Source of the DNA: Diphasiastrum complanatum | Taxonomy: Eukaryota; Streptophyta; Lycopodiopsida; Lycopodiales; Lycopodiaceae | DNA: 64,000 nt | Assembly (NCBI GenBank): GCA_029204225.1 | Contig: CM055098.1 | Location: forward strand, 13,628,815 to 13,692,814 | Reading direction: 5' to 3' | Part shown: positions 26,421 to 41,400 of the stretch, piece by piece | Position numbering within the stretch: position 1 is the first letter of the stretch | Layout: every line of letters begins with the position of its first letter | Position numbers and translations under genes: made by a program | Notes under the pieces: model-generated | Seen by the model: only the letters and a program-made list of their open reading frames with translations | Database searches by the model: none | What the model was told of the DNA's origin: nothing

Positions 26421-29400
26421 CACCCCCCAACCCCCCCGACCCAAATGGGGACCAAATATGACTCATGGCGGAGACTACCACTTTTTCATGGCATGGTTTA
26501 TAATTCATGAAACACTTTTATGGGAGCCACTAAATATGATTATGACCTCAAGTTATAATGGCTCTTTCTCACAAATGGACGCACTTTAGAAATACAAGGG
26601 CATAACTAAAATGGATTCATTACTTTATTGCAATACACCTTACAACAAGGGGAAAAGTTTGCAAAACTAGTTCAAAAGAATATTTAATTGCACTAGTTAA
26701 TAAGGCAAGAAAAAACTAACATGCAATACAACACATGAATGGACTAGATACCAAACATGAATGATGTAAGGTTATAATCTAAATAACCGAGAAATATAGA
26801 TCACCTAATCTTACATTTTTCACATAACCAAAATCCTCTCCAACTTAAGGCTACAACAATAAACACTACTATAGTTAGTCCAATTAACAATCATGGTTTT
26901 TTGGAAAAAACCTAGTAGAAATGATGTGGGATTTATTAGTAACCTTAAAAGCCTAGTAGATTATATAGGACATAACATGTTGAAGTCCAAAAGTTTCTTC
27001 TATTGGGACAAATTAATAACATTTCTTAATGTTAGCAAGAAAATTAAAAAAGATCTTTTGAGGTAAAGTCAAAGGAGTCAATAAGCAAATAGTAAAAACT
27101 TTTTATGTGAATACCTTAAAAATTTTCAATTTGTCTGCAACTACATATTTCTTGCAACGGTTGTAGACAAGTAGTAATCACGTGCTCATTGATGGCACAT
27201 ACATCCATGTCCATTTGTAGCCACCTAAAAATGTTTTGTTATTGTCTTTTAGAAGTGCCCTAATATATGTGAAAGTATATTGGTTTTAACAAGAGCTAAA
27301 AAAAAAGTTATTAAATACATATATTAATTCTAACTATTGCATTATCATTAGAAAATTTTCTTTCAATGTCTACAATGTAAGTCTTTAAGAGACAATTTAT
27401 TTAATGAGGCTTTTAGACATGTTGAAAAACATTATTAGAACCTTTATATAGTTTGGAGTTACAGTATTGTCTATGTCACCCAGCAAATCATCTACGTTAA
27501 TTCTTGCAAAGTATGGTATTCTCTCGATTCTCATTAAGCATTTATAGTAAATCATTGCACCCATCTATGTTGATGTTTATTTCTCTACCGAAGGATTTAT
27601 GGAGTATGCAAAATTGACCTAAACATTTTCTATTTTACTATCACATCTTGCAAGACAACAATGCTAGTAGGAAGATGGTTTGAATATTTGTTTACTAGTT
27701 CCTTGAAACATTTATTTTTTTAAATGTCAATTTCTAGTTAACAACATAAACATTCATTCATCAAAGGCACGTTCAAGTTTATACGGGATGGTATACAGTG
27801 CATCACATGGTTTGATGTGAGAAACATCCACAAGGGTTGGAAGATAGTATAGTTGAGTACTATTCGTAACTTCTTTTTGTGAAAATACTTTTAATGAAAT
27901 TAGACTATGGTTTCTTGTGGAATTTGGAAAATGTGAAAATTTAAGATCTAATGATGATTCTAAATGTGGATCTAGGCCAATAGTAATTGCACAACAAATC
28001 ACTTGTCAAATTGTTAGACAATCTCACTAGTTTGATCAAGATCACTCTACCAAAATGAAATAGAATCAAAACCTATAAGAACAATTCTCTGTAAATAGGT
28101 TGTATTGCAACAATAAATCATTTATTTTCTTCCTCCAATAGAGATTGAGCAAGCATACATTAAGTATTCTACCCACATACAGAAAATAACCGAAGATGAT
28201 GTTGCTTCCAAAGCTTCCAAAAGTGAAATACCTCTTAGGTTCTACATTCTCCATGCCCTACCTTCTATTTATAGCTGAAAGTGATGACTCTCTCTCCTCT
28301 CTCTAGAGTCATTTCCAAAACTTGACCTAAACTAGTCATATTGGCCAAAATTGCCAAGCTCAAAATTGTGAAAACTTGTCAAAATATATCTTGGTTATTT
28401 TATGATTTTATGTTGGTTATTTTTTATTTCGCATGTGTGGAGCATGTTCCCACATGTGTAAAATAGTTAGAAATAGTTTATAATATTGACTTTAGGGGTA
28501 TCATAAAGGTTGCTAGTCAGCATCTTGGTGTCACTAGGTGATAGGGCCAATTTTGGCTTTAGAGGTCAAATGGTCAAGTACACAGGTCATGACCCAAAAT
28601 TCAATTGTGATGTTACTCAAGCTAGTTAGGTTGCTTACACATGTCAATTTTAGGTTTGATGAGTGATGCACCCTATGTGGTGGCAAAAGTCAAAGGGTCC
28701 AATCATAAGAGAGATGTGTTGGAAGGGTCAAGGCAAAAGTGAGGGATGTTGCATCATACATCCAATAGGGTTAGAGAGGCTATGTTTAAGGGGTCCAATA
28801 AGAATCAAGCATGGATCTCCATGAGTTTCTATATGTACTTTCATTTCCTTCATTAATGTATGAGAGATCTATGAGTTTTTTGAGTCAATTTGGAGATTTG
28901 CCAATTTTGCTTGTATTGCCTTCTCTGTGTAGATGAGCCCAAAAGTGGTATTTTCTCTCTCTACCTGAGGAGAGGAGCTGTTTGGGACTTAGTTTATTTC
29001 ATGAAGTCTTCCACATGTGTGAAACACCTTTTGGTAATGAATGAATGCATGTAGAATGGTCTTTTTGCCTTAGATCTGTCATTGATCTTGGATTTCAATC
29101 AATAGGTGATCTATAGTGCATGAGCCAAGCTTAGGAGATCAATTTCACACAATAGGGCATTCTCACATGTGTGAATTTTCACATGGTATCAGAGCCTACC
29201 TGAAAATTTTGATGCATCTATCATCCATAGTTTCAAAATTTTCATGAAAATCAAGATCTAGAGAGTGTTGAGTGCATCTCCCATGCTATCTCAAGGAAAT
29301 TTGGATCAAGAGGGTTCATTATCATAATGATTGAATCATTTCAGGTACTGTATGGAATTCCGTGCTTAGGCACGTGTGAAGTACAACCAAGTTTATTTGG

Positions 29401-32400
29401 AAAGTTCTCTTCCAAGCTAGATCCAAATTTGGTACTAAATAGCTTGTTTGAAGCTAGTTTTGTCTAGTTTTTGTAGCAATTTGTTTCAATCCATTTGGTA
29501 GAGCCAATCAAAAGTTATAAGGTTTTGAAGAGGGTTAGGTAGGGCACCTAGACCTGTGTGGACACATTTGGTTTGATCATATTTTGCTAGTTTGACCAAA
29601 AAATTCAAGATGAGGCTTGCCAATGTCATCTATTTGAGATCTAGTCATCATTTTGAGGTCATAGCCATTTCTTTCATACAATTGGCTTGTATTTGAGTAA
29701 TTTGTGTATTCTTGGAGTGTTTCACATGTGCCAAAGATATTTTGACCAAAACTTTGCCTATACTCCATCAATTGATGAGAGGTTGATCTAGTTTGAGAGA
29801 GATTGGTAGAGCTAGTGAGATCCATCTCACATTTTGTTGCAAGATCTTGCATAGGAGTTGGTAGTACACCTTTCAAGGTGTTGTGTGATATTGGTAATAT
29901 CCAAGGAGGCTTGGGACTCATTGGAATCCATCTATGGTGGAAAGGTGAAAGCATACTTCACAAAGGACAAGGACAAAGAACAACATCAACATTTCATGAA
30001 TAACAAGTCAAAGGAGGAGAGTGATGAAGAGTCATCACAAACATCAACAAGTTGCAAATCCAACAAGAAGTGCTTCCTTTGTGGTAAGAAGGGGCATTTT
30101 GCTTCTAATTGTTTCAAGAAGAGAAATGATGTTAAAGTAGAAAGAGGGACTAGTTGTGGTAAGCTTTTCAACATTGATGCTAATTCATGTGGAAGTGTGG
30201 CCAAGAGGAGCTTGGATCATCTCAAGGAAGAGGCAAGTGATCTGGAGGAGTCTTCTCAACACATGGTTTCAAGGGGATCTTCAAGGGGCAAGGCCGAGTC
30301 TTTGTGGCTCAAAGTTCATGGTAAAGAGAGGCAAGTTTCAGGTGGTATTCACTCCAACATATTCTCTCATGCTTCTCTTTCATTACTTGATGTACCATCT
30401 TGCTTTTATGAGGTTTCTACATCTCATAGTTGGAGTGAGGTAATGATTGTCTTGTATTATGCCTCTAGTATGGACATATTACTTCATTCATGGCTTAGAT
30501 ATGTTTCTAAATTACTTAGAAAGCAAGTGGTTGAGTCATCAAGTGTATGCTCTTGGATCTAGTAAGAGAATAGTATTGCCTTAATCCACTTTGAGATACA
30601 AAAATCTCTTCAAAGCAAAATGGTTTTCATAAGTTGACATGATAGCATAAATGAAACTATTTTCATTTTGTGATTGCTGCTCCTTATTCTTGATTGATTT
30701 CTCTTGGATCATAACAATAAGTTTGAACTTATCTAAAGTTCCAATCAAAATACTTTCCAAGGACATAAAATAGATCCAAGTTACTTTCATGAAAGTGACA
30801 TCTATCTTTGCATCTTGAACCAAACAATGCACTTCCAAATGAAAAATTTCAAAAGATTTGACATGTGTTGTGATGGACTCTTGAAGACAAATCTTGCAAG
30901 TCCTTGTGAGACTCCAAGCCTCATTCACCTTTCCACAAAGGAAACACCTTTCCTTGGACTTGTCCTTCTTGTATTTGCATTTCGAACTTGAAGCTCCATC
31001 CTTCTCCTCGGCCCCCTTGCTTTGGTTCTTCTTGGATGGATTGGTCTTCTTTTTGTAGCATCTTGAGGAAAAATATCCTTCTTTGCCACAAAGGTTGCAC
31101 TTAGGATCCTTTCTTTCCTTCACTAGGATGCCACCTATTGATGCCATGTGAATAAAAACCTGTGATATGATTCTACAAATGTAATTTGTGACTTTCAAGA
31201 GACTAGATTGGAACATCTTCAATAATCTAGAATGATCTACAAAAGATCTAGCTCACAAACCTAAGAATCAATCTTCACAGTAATGACTAGTCACTTGGAA
31301 ACTTTGCTTTGATCACTGAGACAAAACACAATCTTTGAATCAAATCACTAGAGAAATCAGATCCAATCTCCTATTGGAAACATCAAATACCAATGACTAT
31401 ATGACTCTTTCTTTTGAAAGTTGAAATGGATATGAAAAAGATTTGACACCTAGATTTTCCTTTTCGCTTGACTAGTTCTCTCAACACTTGAGATTCTTGA
31501 ACAAAAGATGGGTTTTGTTTCAAACACATGAAAATCAAACTTAATCACTTCTTTTGGACTCACTCTTGACCCAAATAATCTCACTCTTGAGATTTAGAAT
31601 GAATTTGATTTGATTTGAAAACAAACTATACCACCAATTTTTCACATAGCTTAGAAATTAGACAACTAGAGATTCACAAAGATCTCACCCATGCATGAAT
31701 ACTCAAATATGGACTCCTCCTCATTATACATCCAATGAGATCACAACTTGACCCTCACACTCTCACAAAGAAAGTTGAATAGAACTAATTTGAGTCTCAT
31801 ACATTCTATGTCAATTTTTGCTCAACAAATTGAATTCAATCACTCCTATTGGATTCCACCAATTACTCTACTTTTTAAGACTTGGAATGAACTTCAAAAT
31901 CAAAAGTTGTGATTTTTCTCATTAAGATATTGACCTGTCCTGTAGCAATATTGTTAGCGGATTCCAGAGAATCCCAAGCCAAGCTGAAGACACAGAGTAT
32001 CTCTCACCCATGATCGAGGAGGTTTTAGAAGAAGGAGAGCAAAAGAAGCTGAGAGTCGAGCATGTGAGTCGAGAAATTACTAGCTAGGATGACAATGAAT
32101 TATCTATGTGAGCCTACATGGTGTATCCCAGAGAAGGAACGACCATGTAGGAGTTATTAATACTTCCTAGCTTTGTAAATAAATGTAGAACCCTCTTAAA
32201 TAATTTAGAGTGAGCCACCTTTTGATGGTGACCTCTAGTGGAAGGGCAATTTCCACATGTAATTTTTAATTTGGTGGAATTGCCACTTGGGCTCCACATG
32301 GACAGCCTTCTTGCTTATTTAAGGACCCCCCTCTCTTGTGAGGGAGCTTTTTGAATGTATTGTCAAGTTCTCTTGAGTGAATAAAGAAGATCTTCCACGA

Positions 32401-35400
32401 GTTCTTGATGGTTGCTAAGCTCCTTGTTCATGGCAATGTTCTTGAGTGAAATTTCTATGAGCATGTTTTGATTTCTTCTACATTGTCAATTAATTAGTTT
32501 TCTTGCTTACTCCCTTGCTTCTTAGTTGTGGATTAGATTTCATTTCTTACTTGTGGATTAATGTAGGAATCAGCATTCAAGTAAACTAAATAGACTGGAT
32601 TTGTGGTGTAGATCTTGCATATTCTTTTACATTCCAGTTCTTGATTGTTCTTGGGCATTCCAAGCCTCAAGAAATGGGTGTTTCTTGATTCTTGGCCGCT
32701 AGAGTGCTGTTAGGAAATTAGTTTTCTTGTTTCTTATTTTCTTGATTGAGTGGCTTAATCTTGTCCTTGTTTGTTTTCTGATTTAAGTAGATAGATTGTA
32801 GAATTGCTCCCTGATTCAAAACGCTGATCTAAATCGAACTAGGACTGGTTGCATGGCTTGTTTATGCATGTAGCTGAGTAACGAATTTGTCTCTCCCCAC
32901 TGACAGGCTGGGGAATACTCATTGTAATCTGAGAAAACACTTGCTAGAAACCGTTTTAACAAGAAGACTAGAGCTATAAAGAACCGTAACCTACATAAGT
33001 AACAAAACAAACGAAGAACGGTAAAGAAAACCGTGTTCACAAATCTAGTGGAATCTGTGAACATTTGGCACCATTTCACAGCTACACATACACTAAACCA
33101 AGCTATATCTTTCCGCTCTGTGCTGCAAAATCATCGCTCTGAGGTCTCCCACACGTTCATTACAGAGCTCGCCACTTTGGTACCGACATGCAGCTCAATT
33201 CTTGATCAAGGCTTCATGCTCCTTACCAAGCCGAGATCCACGCCTCTCAATTGGACCAGACCACTACACACCAACTCTCGACCGAGTCACTACTTAAAAA
33301 ATTCTGCCATGTTGTGAGTTGCACCTCAACCGACGCTCCACGATCAAATCTCGATCGAGCCTTTCATGGGCCTTTCGTCGCAACTCAACCGATGCCTTCT
33401 GTTAAATCTCGACCAAACGCTTCCTGGTAAATCTCAACCGGAGTCTTAAGTCTTGATCTCGACTGAAGCATTCGTTTAAATCTCAACTAGAACTGGCACG
33501 CTCATTAAAATCTCAACCGGAGCCGAAGCTGTCATTCAAATCTCAACTAGAGCCCATCGCTCTCATCTCAACCGAAGCACTTGCTTAAATCTCAACTGGA
33601 GCCCATCGCTCACATCTCAACTGAAGCACTTGCTTAAATCTCAACCGGAGCCCATCGCTCACATCTCAACCAATGCACTTGCTTAAATCTCAACCGGAGC
33701 CCATCGCTCACATCTCAACCAAAGCACTTGCTTAAATCTCAACTGGAGCCCATCGCTCTCATCTCAACCGAAGCACTTGCTCAAATCTCAACCGGAGCCC
33801 ATCGCTCACATCTCAACCGGAGCCGAAGCGCTCTTTCAAATCTCGACCAAAGAGTTTTTTCAAATCTCGACCAAGGAGATTCTGGGTCCAATCTCGGCAG
33901 AAGGGATTTCTCATAATCTCAACCGGACCAGATCCACACTAGACCACAAACCTTTCCAACGACGATCAAAACTGATGAGCACGACATACATCAGATCCAC
34001 AACTTGAATCAAACATCGATATCAGACGTCTTCAAAGGTTATATCAGATAATCCACATGAACCGCAAGTTGCACCTGTTAGAAATCAATGATAGACTTCA
34101 TCCATTGTTATCTTTTATGATGCACATTAATGTTGACAGTTGTGACCAGCTGTCAATAGCCATAGGCTAGTCTATTAGTCTACTCGTAGGTTTTCTCTCT
34201 CTATCAGGGTTCAGGGTTTAGTTGTACATTTTACATTCTATATGAGTAAGTGTGATAGAGTTACAGTGCATGAGTCAAGCAGATTGGAAGGTGCCGGCAA
34301 CTATGCAGTTTGGAAATTCAAACTGAAGAACATTTTGATGGAAAAGGAGCTATGAGAGATCATGACAGGTGAAGAGACAAGGCCAGTGATTAAAGAAGAT
34401 CAGTGGGCATTTGATAGGAGAAGACGGGAAGCCCAGATTGTCATCAACTTATCAGTTAGAGATGCAATTATTCCCTATATTTCAGATTCAGATGGACCAA
34501 AAGAAACGTGGGATACATTGAAGGCATTGTTTGAAACGACAAATACATCTCGAATACTATTTCTAAAGACAAAGTTGCATACATTGCGGATGGATGATGG
34601 TGCAACTATTGCCGATCACATACTGAAGATCAAAGAGATCCGTGATCAATTAGTAGCAGTTGGAGAGCGAGTACAAGATCATGAGATTGTGCAATTGACA
34701 TTGAATAGTCTGAGTGAGTCACATCAGATGTTTGTGACGAGTATAGCCACAAGAGAAAATCTTCCAACCTATGAAGAACTAGGTGGATTGCTTTTGCAAG
34801 AAGAGCAACGTCAAGAGAACTTGAATCATCGTAACATGAGCTATGATCAAGATCTTGCAGTTAGAGGACGAGGTGGAAGATTTGGCTGTGGAAAGTATCA
34901 ATCGAGAGGAGGAAACTCAAGCCAAGGATCATTTCAACAATTTCATGAGCTTGTCAATGATAGTCCAAATCGAGGTAATTGGAATCAAGACCGAGGTCAA
35001 GGACGAGACTATTCAAGACAAAATAAACCTGGAAATTGTAGGTACTGCAACAAACCTGTCACTAGGAGTGTGAATGCTTCAAGAAACAGAAGATGGAACA
35101 AAGAAAAGACAAATGGCAAGCGAGAAATTATGCTGATCAACATCATTTTGATGACTATTATTATGAAGGCAATTATACTGATCAACATCAATACGATGAT
35201 GATCAATATGAAGATGATACAGGTGAGAGTTCAAAATTGTTCATTACAGCATTAATGACAAGTGATGAAGCCAAGGATACCTAGTACATTGATAGTGGTG
35301 CATCCAAGCACATGACTTCAAGGAAAGAGTGGTTTTCAGAACTCAAGAAAACTGACAATGGTGATGAAGTTGGACAAGCTGATGGCAAATTGCTATCTGT

Positions 35401-38400
35401 TAAAGGAGTTGGAGTGGTACCAGTGAAATTAGCCAACGGGAAGATAAAACATATAAGCAATGTGCAATATGTACCTGGCTTAGCTAACAATCTACTATCT
35501 GTTGGGACGATGGCTGATCAACAACTCAAGGTTGAGTTTGACAGTGACAAATGTCTTGTCAAAGACATCAAGAATCACTACAAAGTAATTGTTACAGGAG
35601 CTAGAGTCAACGGGAATCAACTCTACAAATTGAATGCGAGATCTTTTCTCAAGCTATGCTAAGCACTGTTGATAGTCGAAGTGATTTTTGGCATCAAAGG
35701 TTTGGTCATATCAGCGCTCAAAGCTTGCAAATCCTTAAAAAAGAGGTAATCTAGTTGTTGGATTGCCTGATATCTCTTTTGAAGGAAAAATTTGTGAGGG
35801 TTGCATTTTGGGAAAATAGCATAGAGAGAGATTTCCCAAAGATGGAGCAAGAAGAGCCAATGGCATTCTTGATCTTGTTCATAGTGATATGTGTGGACCA
35901 ATACAAACTAGATCCATTAGTGGTTGTTACTATTTCAGCACATTCATTGATGACTATAGTAGACATATCTGGATTTATTTCATAAGCACGAAATTTGAAG
36001 CTTTTGCCAAGTTTAGAGAGTTCAAGGCTCTAGCTAAAAAACAAACATGTTGTTATATTAAGACCCGGCGGTGAGTATTTTTCAACATAGTTTATAAATT
36101 TTTGCAAGGATCAGGGGATCAAGAGACAAACCACTTCACCCTATTCACCACAACAGAACGGGCAGAACGAAAAACAGATCCATTGTGGAGATGGCTAGGG
36201 CAATGCTTAAGGGCAAGGGTTTGCCAAATACTTTTTGGGCAGAAGCATGCAACACAACTACTCATATCTTGAATCGATGTCCTATGAAGTCCGTGGAGGG
36301 TAAGACACCTTACGAAGCCTTTACTGGAAAGAAACCTAATGTTTCTCATTTACGAATATTTGTTGTGATGCTTATGCTCATGTACCTGATAAAAAACGAA
36401 AGAAGCTAGATGCAAAAGGTGTTAAGTGTATTTTCCTTGGATATGATGAAAGAGCCAAGGCATACATGATGTATGACACAGATGCACAAAAGATCGTGAT
36501 TTTCAGAGATGCTACTTTTGATGAGATGGGTCAAAATGACCAAATAAAATTGACAATTGATCCCTTTGATGATAAAGCTAAAGTGCAAGTGAAGAAAGAA
36601 GTTGGTGTAGATATGGAAGAGCCAATGGAAAAAGACAAGGTCAATAATGAGATTCCTAGGAGAGTGCCTAAGTGGTACTTGTCAGTAACAAGTGATGCCC
36701 AACTTGGTCGACTTATTGGGGAGTTTGACTTATCAACTCAACCGACTATCATCGAGGATCGTCAAACAACTATCCTGACTTTATTGACTATCGACTTCGA
36801 ATAGTCGAAGCCTTCTCACGTCCACTTCATGTACTATGCAACTACATGGACAATGACAACATCAACCACAATCTACTCCAGACGGTGCAACGACTACATG
36901 TCACCTTCTTGTACATACATATAGTTGATCATTATAATCAATTAATTATGAAAAATTAGACTAAAACTAGACAAAATAGGCTGAATTGATGGTCGATGTC
37001 GGATCTGTCATAGATGATCAAGACGCAGTAATGACATTACTTTCAAGCTTGCCAATATCGTACGATAACAGGGTGATGATGATCTCCACACACCCAGAGC
37101 TGACTCTATCATGAGTCATTACGATGCTGCTGTAAGAAGAGACAAGAAGGAATGAACGTTCTAGTTCCTCTACTATCAACTCTCACACCTTATATACACC
37201 AACAAGAATTTGAACAAACAGAAGAAGAGAGGATCAAAGCCACAGAAGCCGACATAGAATCATCAAGAACAGTCAAAGCCGCCGACAAAGAAGAAGTTGT
37301 TCTGCAGATACTGCAAATGAACCAACCACGAGATTCAAGATTGCCGCATTCTACAAGCAAAGAACAACAACAAAGAGAAATTGAATCAAATGGCAAAGCA
37401 GCTGTAGAAGCATCTCAACCGAATCGAAAAACAGATCACGATGCACTCATGACAAGCCATCAAGAAGCATCAGATGATAGCTCCTGGTTTCTTAATTCCA
37501 GAGCCACTCAACATATGACTAGCCATATTGGTTGTTTCAAATCTATACGGCTTACAATATCAAGAAGTTTGTTCGGTTGGGTGATAATAGCACACAAGCT
37601 ATCAGAGGTGAATGTACAGTAAGATTAAGCTTTGCAAATGATCAATCCAAACTACTTTCAAATGTTCTTTATATACCAAATCTTTATATAAATTTGCTCT
37701 CTGTTAGCATAATTACAGATTTAGAATACTATGTAGATACCAAATCAGATCAATGCAAAATACTCGATAGGACAGGCAAGATCCTAACACTCGGAGAGAG
37801 GCATAGATACTTGTACAAATTAATTCATTGGCCTCTCAATACTTCTATACAAATCAAAAAATTTACCTTGGCATTATAGACTTGGTCACTTAAATTCTTC
37901 TTCTATACATGTGTAAGCAATCTATTATACTTGATCTCGACTATCCAAAATTACTTGTCTGTCAAGACTGTATAGTCGGTAAACAAGCTTTGAAACCTTT
38001 TAGATCAAGTCATCAACATTTTGCTAGAGGAATGTTAGATATTGTACATATGGACATTTGTGGCCCAATGTAGAATCCTTTAGTGAAGGATGCAAAGTAT
38101 TTTATCATTTGTATCGACTTCTAGAGTCTAAAGACCATCGTGATCGATTATACTTCCTCTGACAATACCTACAAGCTGTACAACCCCGATACCCAGCAGA
38201 TTTTATTCAGTAGGGATACTGTTTTTATTGAGGAAGAATGTAAATCCGGAAGTGGATTTACGAGTGTCTACATCTCTCGCCCAACTTGCATTTGAATCAT
38301 CACTGAGAATATTGAGTTTGTCATTGTCGACTGTTCCATAACAAATGCAAAAGTCCATAGTAGCTCAAAGATATCTCAAAACCCTGATAAGAGCCTTCCA

Positions 38401-41400
38401 ATGTGTAATACTAGGATTATTCATTGCATACATTATCAAATGATAAGGATACTCACACATCTACTCCTTCTCTTTGATTGTTCAAGGACATTGGTCCTTT
38501 GACATCTTGAGTCCTGGGTCCATGGGTGAGAGAGCTAATTTGCAATTCATCATATTATATCTGATTAAAACATTGTGAATGTGTCTTTGCTGAGTAATAT
38601 AAATCAACTTATATTTTTTCTCTTTGGATTTAAATACCTAGACAGTAATGAGCTTCATCCAGACTGGTCATGTCGAATTCAGAAGATAGCATTGTCTTAG
38701 CTTCTTTTATTAGATCGATACTGTTGCTGAAAAGCAATGTGTCATCCACATAATGATAATAATAAAAAAATGCTGCAATGACTTGAAGTAGACATTACGA
38801 AGAATTAAATTACAACCAGACGAGAAAGGTTGACTTGTTATACACTTGAGCACTCATAGACGCCGAGACGACAACTTATCAAAGACAGACACAATAGATG
38901 CTTCCAAGCATTGATTCTCTTTTCGAATTGATTCTGACCTATTTTTATATACATTCAATCAGAATAAATTAATGTCTGGTTTTGCATTTAGATTTTGTCA
39001 CTATTGCATGCTTTTCGCTCTCTGTATGACTCTCTTATCGCTTTTTCTGATTGTCTGCTCTTCCGCTTCCACATAAACGCAATTAAGTTCTATTTTGTGT
39101 TTGCCTACTGTTGTAGTAGTGCACTCACGAATTAGTTGACCACTGCTTTCGCGTAGTAGTAGGATCGTTCTGATTCGATTGTTCGCCCTATTGATCCAAA
39201 TCCTCGGATTCACATTTCTTTTTCCCGACACTGTCGAAGATAGAGCTACAATAGGTTGCTTTTTGTTGCTTCGCTGTACCAAAATTGAAAGTACATCTCT
39301 CATCAATATTACTTGCCCAATCCGCTTGTATAACCTACCAATATTGGCACTTCATGCTGATACTAACGTTCAATGTTCCATGGATGTACTTGAGAATACA
39401 TTTGATAGACTTCCAGTGTACTTGTCTAGGATCTTGCATAAATTGACTTACAACACCAACAAATAAGCAATATCAGGTCATGTGTTTGTCAAGTAAATCA
39501 AAATACCCACCAGTTGTCTGTAGAAATGAGTATCCACTTTTTCTAATTCCTTATATGCAGTTAGCTTTGTGTTGACATCCATCGGTTTACTTAAGGGTTT
39601 GCAATTTTGCATATTGAACTTATAAAGCAAATTTCGTGCGTATTTGCTTTGTGTAAGAAAAGACAATGTTTTCCTTTTGCCTCAATGCCAAGAGAATAGT
39701 GCTTCAATTCTAGATCACTCATGTCAAAAAGCATTGGAAAGATCTAATTTGATTTCATCTATTAAGCTCTCATTACTTTCTATGGTAATCAAATCATCGA
39801 TGTACAATACAATGAACACTATATCTAAATCTTGCTGCAGAATGAAAAAATTAGGATCAGCATTACTCTTTACCATTTCTCTTCACTTGAAGTGTTCATC
39901 AATGCAAGAGTACCACGCCCGTGGTGCTTGCTTCAATCCATAAGTAGCTTTTGTTGAGCTTGCAAACAAGATGTTCTCTCCCTAGCTCAACAAATCCTTG
40001 AGGTTGTATGCTCATTTGTCAGCTCAGCTCCCTCGTCGTAGGACAGTGCATGTTGTCAAGGAACTAGATCATCTTCAACATGTTTCGGAATAGGTTCCAT
40101 TGATAGCCATGCTACGTTCATCATGTTCACCCCGTATGAGATAGGCATGTCCAATGTGAATCCTCGTGGTGTTGATTTGCTGGGTTTTGAATCAAAATCT
40201 GGATCTGGATGACATGTATGCCCACCAGCCAGGGGATTCTATGAAAAACTAATAGTACAAATTAATCTAAGATATGTCCTCCAATAACTAGTGAGTTGGT
40301 TAGGACTTCATTTTCTCTCTATGAGGTCACTGCTGCCACACAAATGTGGACATACAAAAGATAAAATAAACTTATTCTCATATACGACAATTTTTATAGG
40401 ACAATTCATGAATAAGCTTGCAAACATATACAAACCTGTGTAACACCTCAAAGCCTTCAATATACCAAGAATTGTAATTGGATTTTTGGTAGCATGTTCA
40501 GATCTTCTCTACAAATGTTTAAGCACATTCAAAATAGACTATTTAAGTAAAGCTAATGTTGATGTTTTGAAACTCAGTTACTACAACTATTCGTGATTAA
40601 TCTTATCTACTTTCATACCACTTTTTAAAATGTTAAGGACATTTTTATATGAATTTTACTGTTCTTGCAAGGTGGCATTATGGGCAAGCCCCATTCCCAT
40701 TGAGTGAAGTTGCTTGCTCTCATCCAAGGATGGGTGATGGTTAAGAGCATGCCCTTGGTTAAGGGCATATGCGTATGGGCAACCCCCAATGCCATTGAGT
40801 GAAGTTGCGTGCTCTGATCCAAGGGTGATGGGTGTGGTTAAGAGCGCGCCCTTGGTTAAGGGCACATGCGGGAGGACGCTATTGATGTGCTCTCTCTCTC
40901 TTCGTCTTTTTTTTGCTTCGAGTTTTTGGAGAGCTTTCAGTCATGGTGGTCTTGCAAGCTGCACTACAAGCATCCAACACCATCTGCGCAACGCCTTCCT
41001 TTTGGCGATTAACTCAGCATCTGCATCAGCTGCGTTTCCTTTCACATCAACCTTACTTCCATACCTTCTTATTAGACCAGCAGGTAGGTAATTGTTTCCC
41101 TTTTGTGAATTGAGGTTTGCTTGATTGCTTTCATTTGGAACTCAATTGTGTAGATATGATTCAATTTTTGTTGGCAGGGAAGATGGTTTTGTGCCCTACC
41201 TCTGCGCTAGTTTACAGAACATATTTGGCAATCATTATTTCCTTAAATATAGCTCAAAAACCTGCGAAATTTTTTCTTTGTATTTTGGAGGGCTTTGTTC
41301 GGCACAAATTTTCAATTTTTTTTATCGAGCAGGAAATCTAAAGAAACGAATAGGAAAAAAAAACATATAGAGCCTTGGGTTTTAGGGTAGGCAAAGTCCT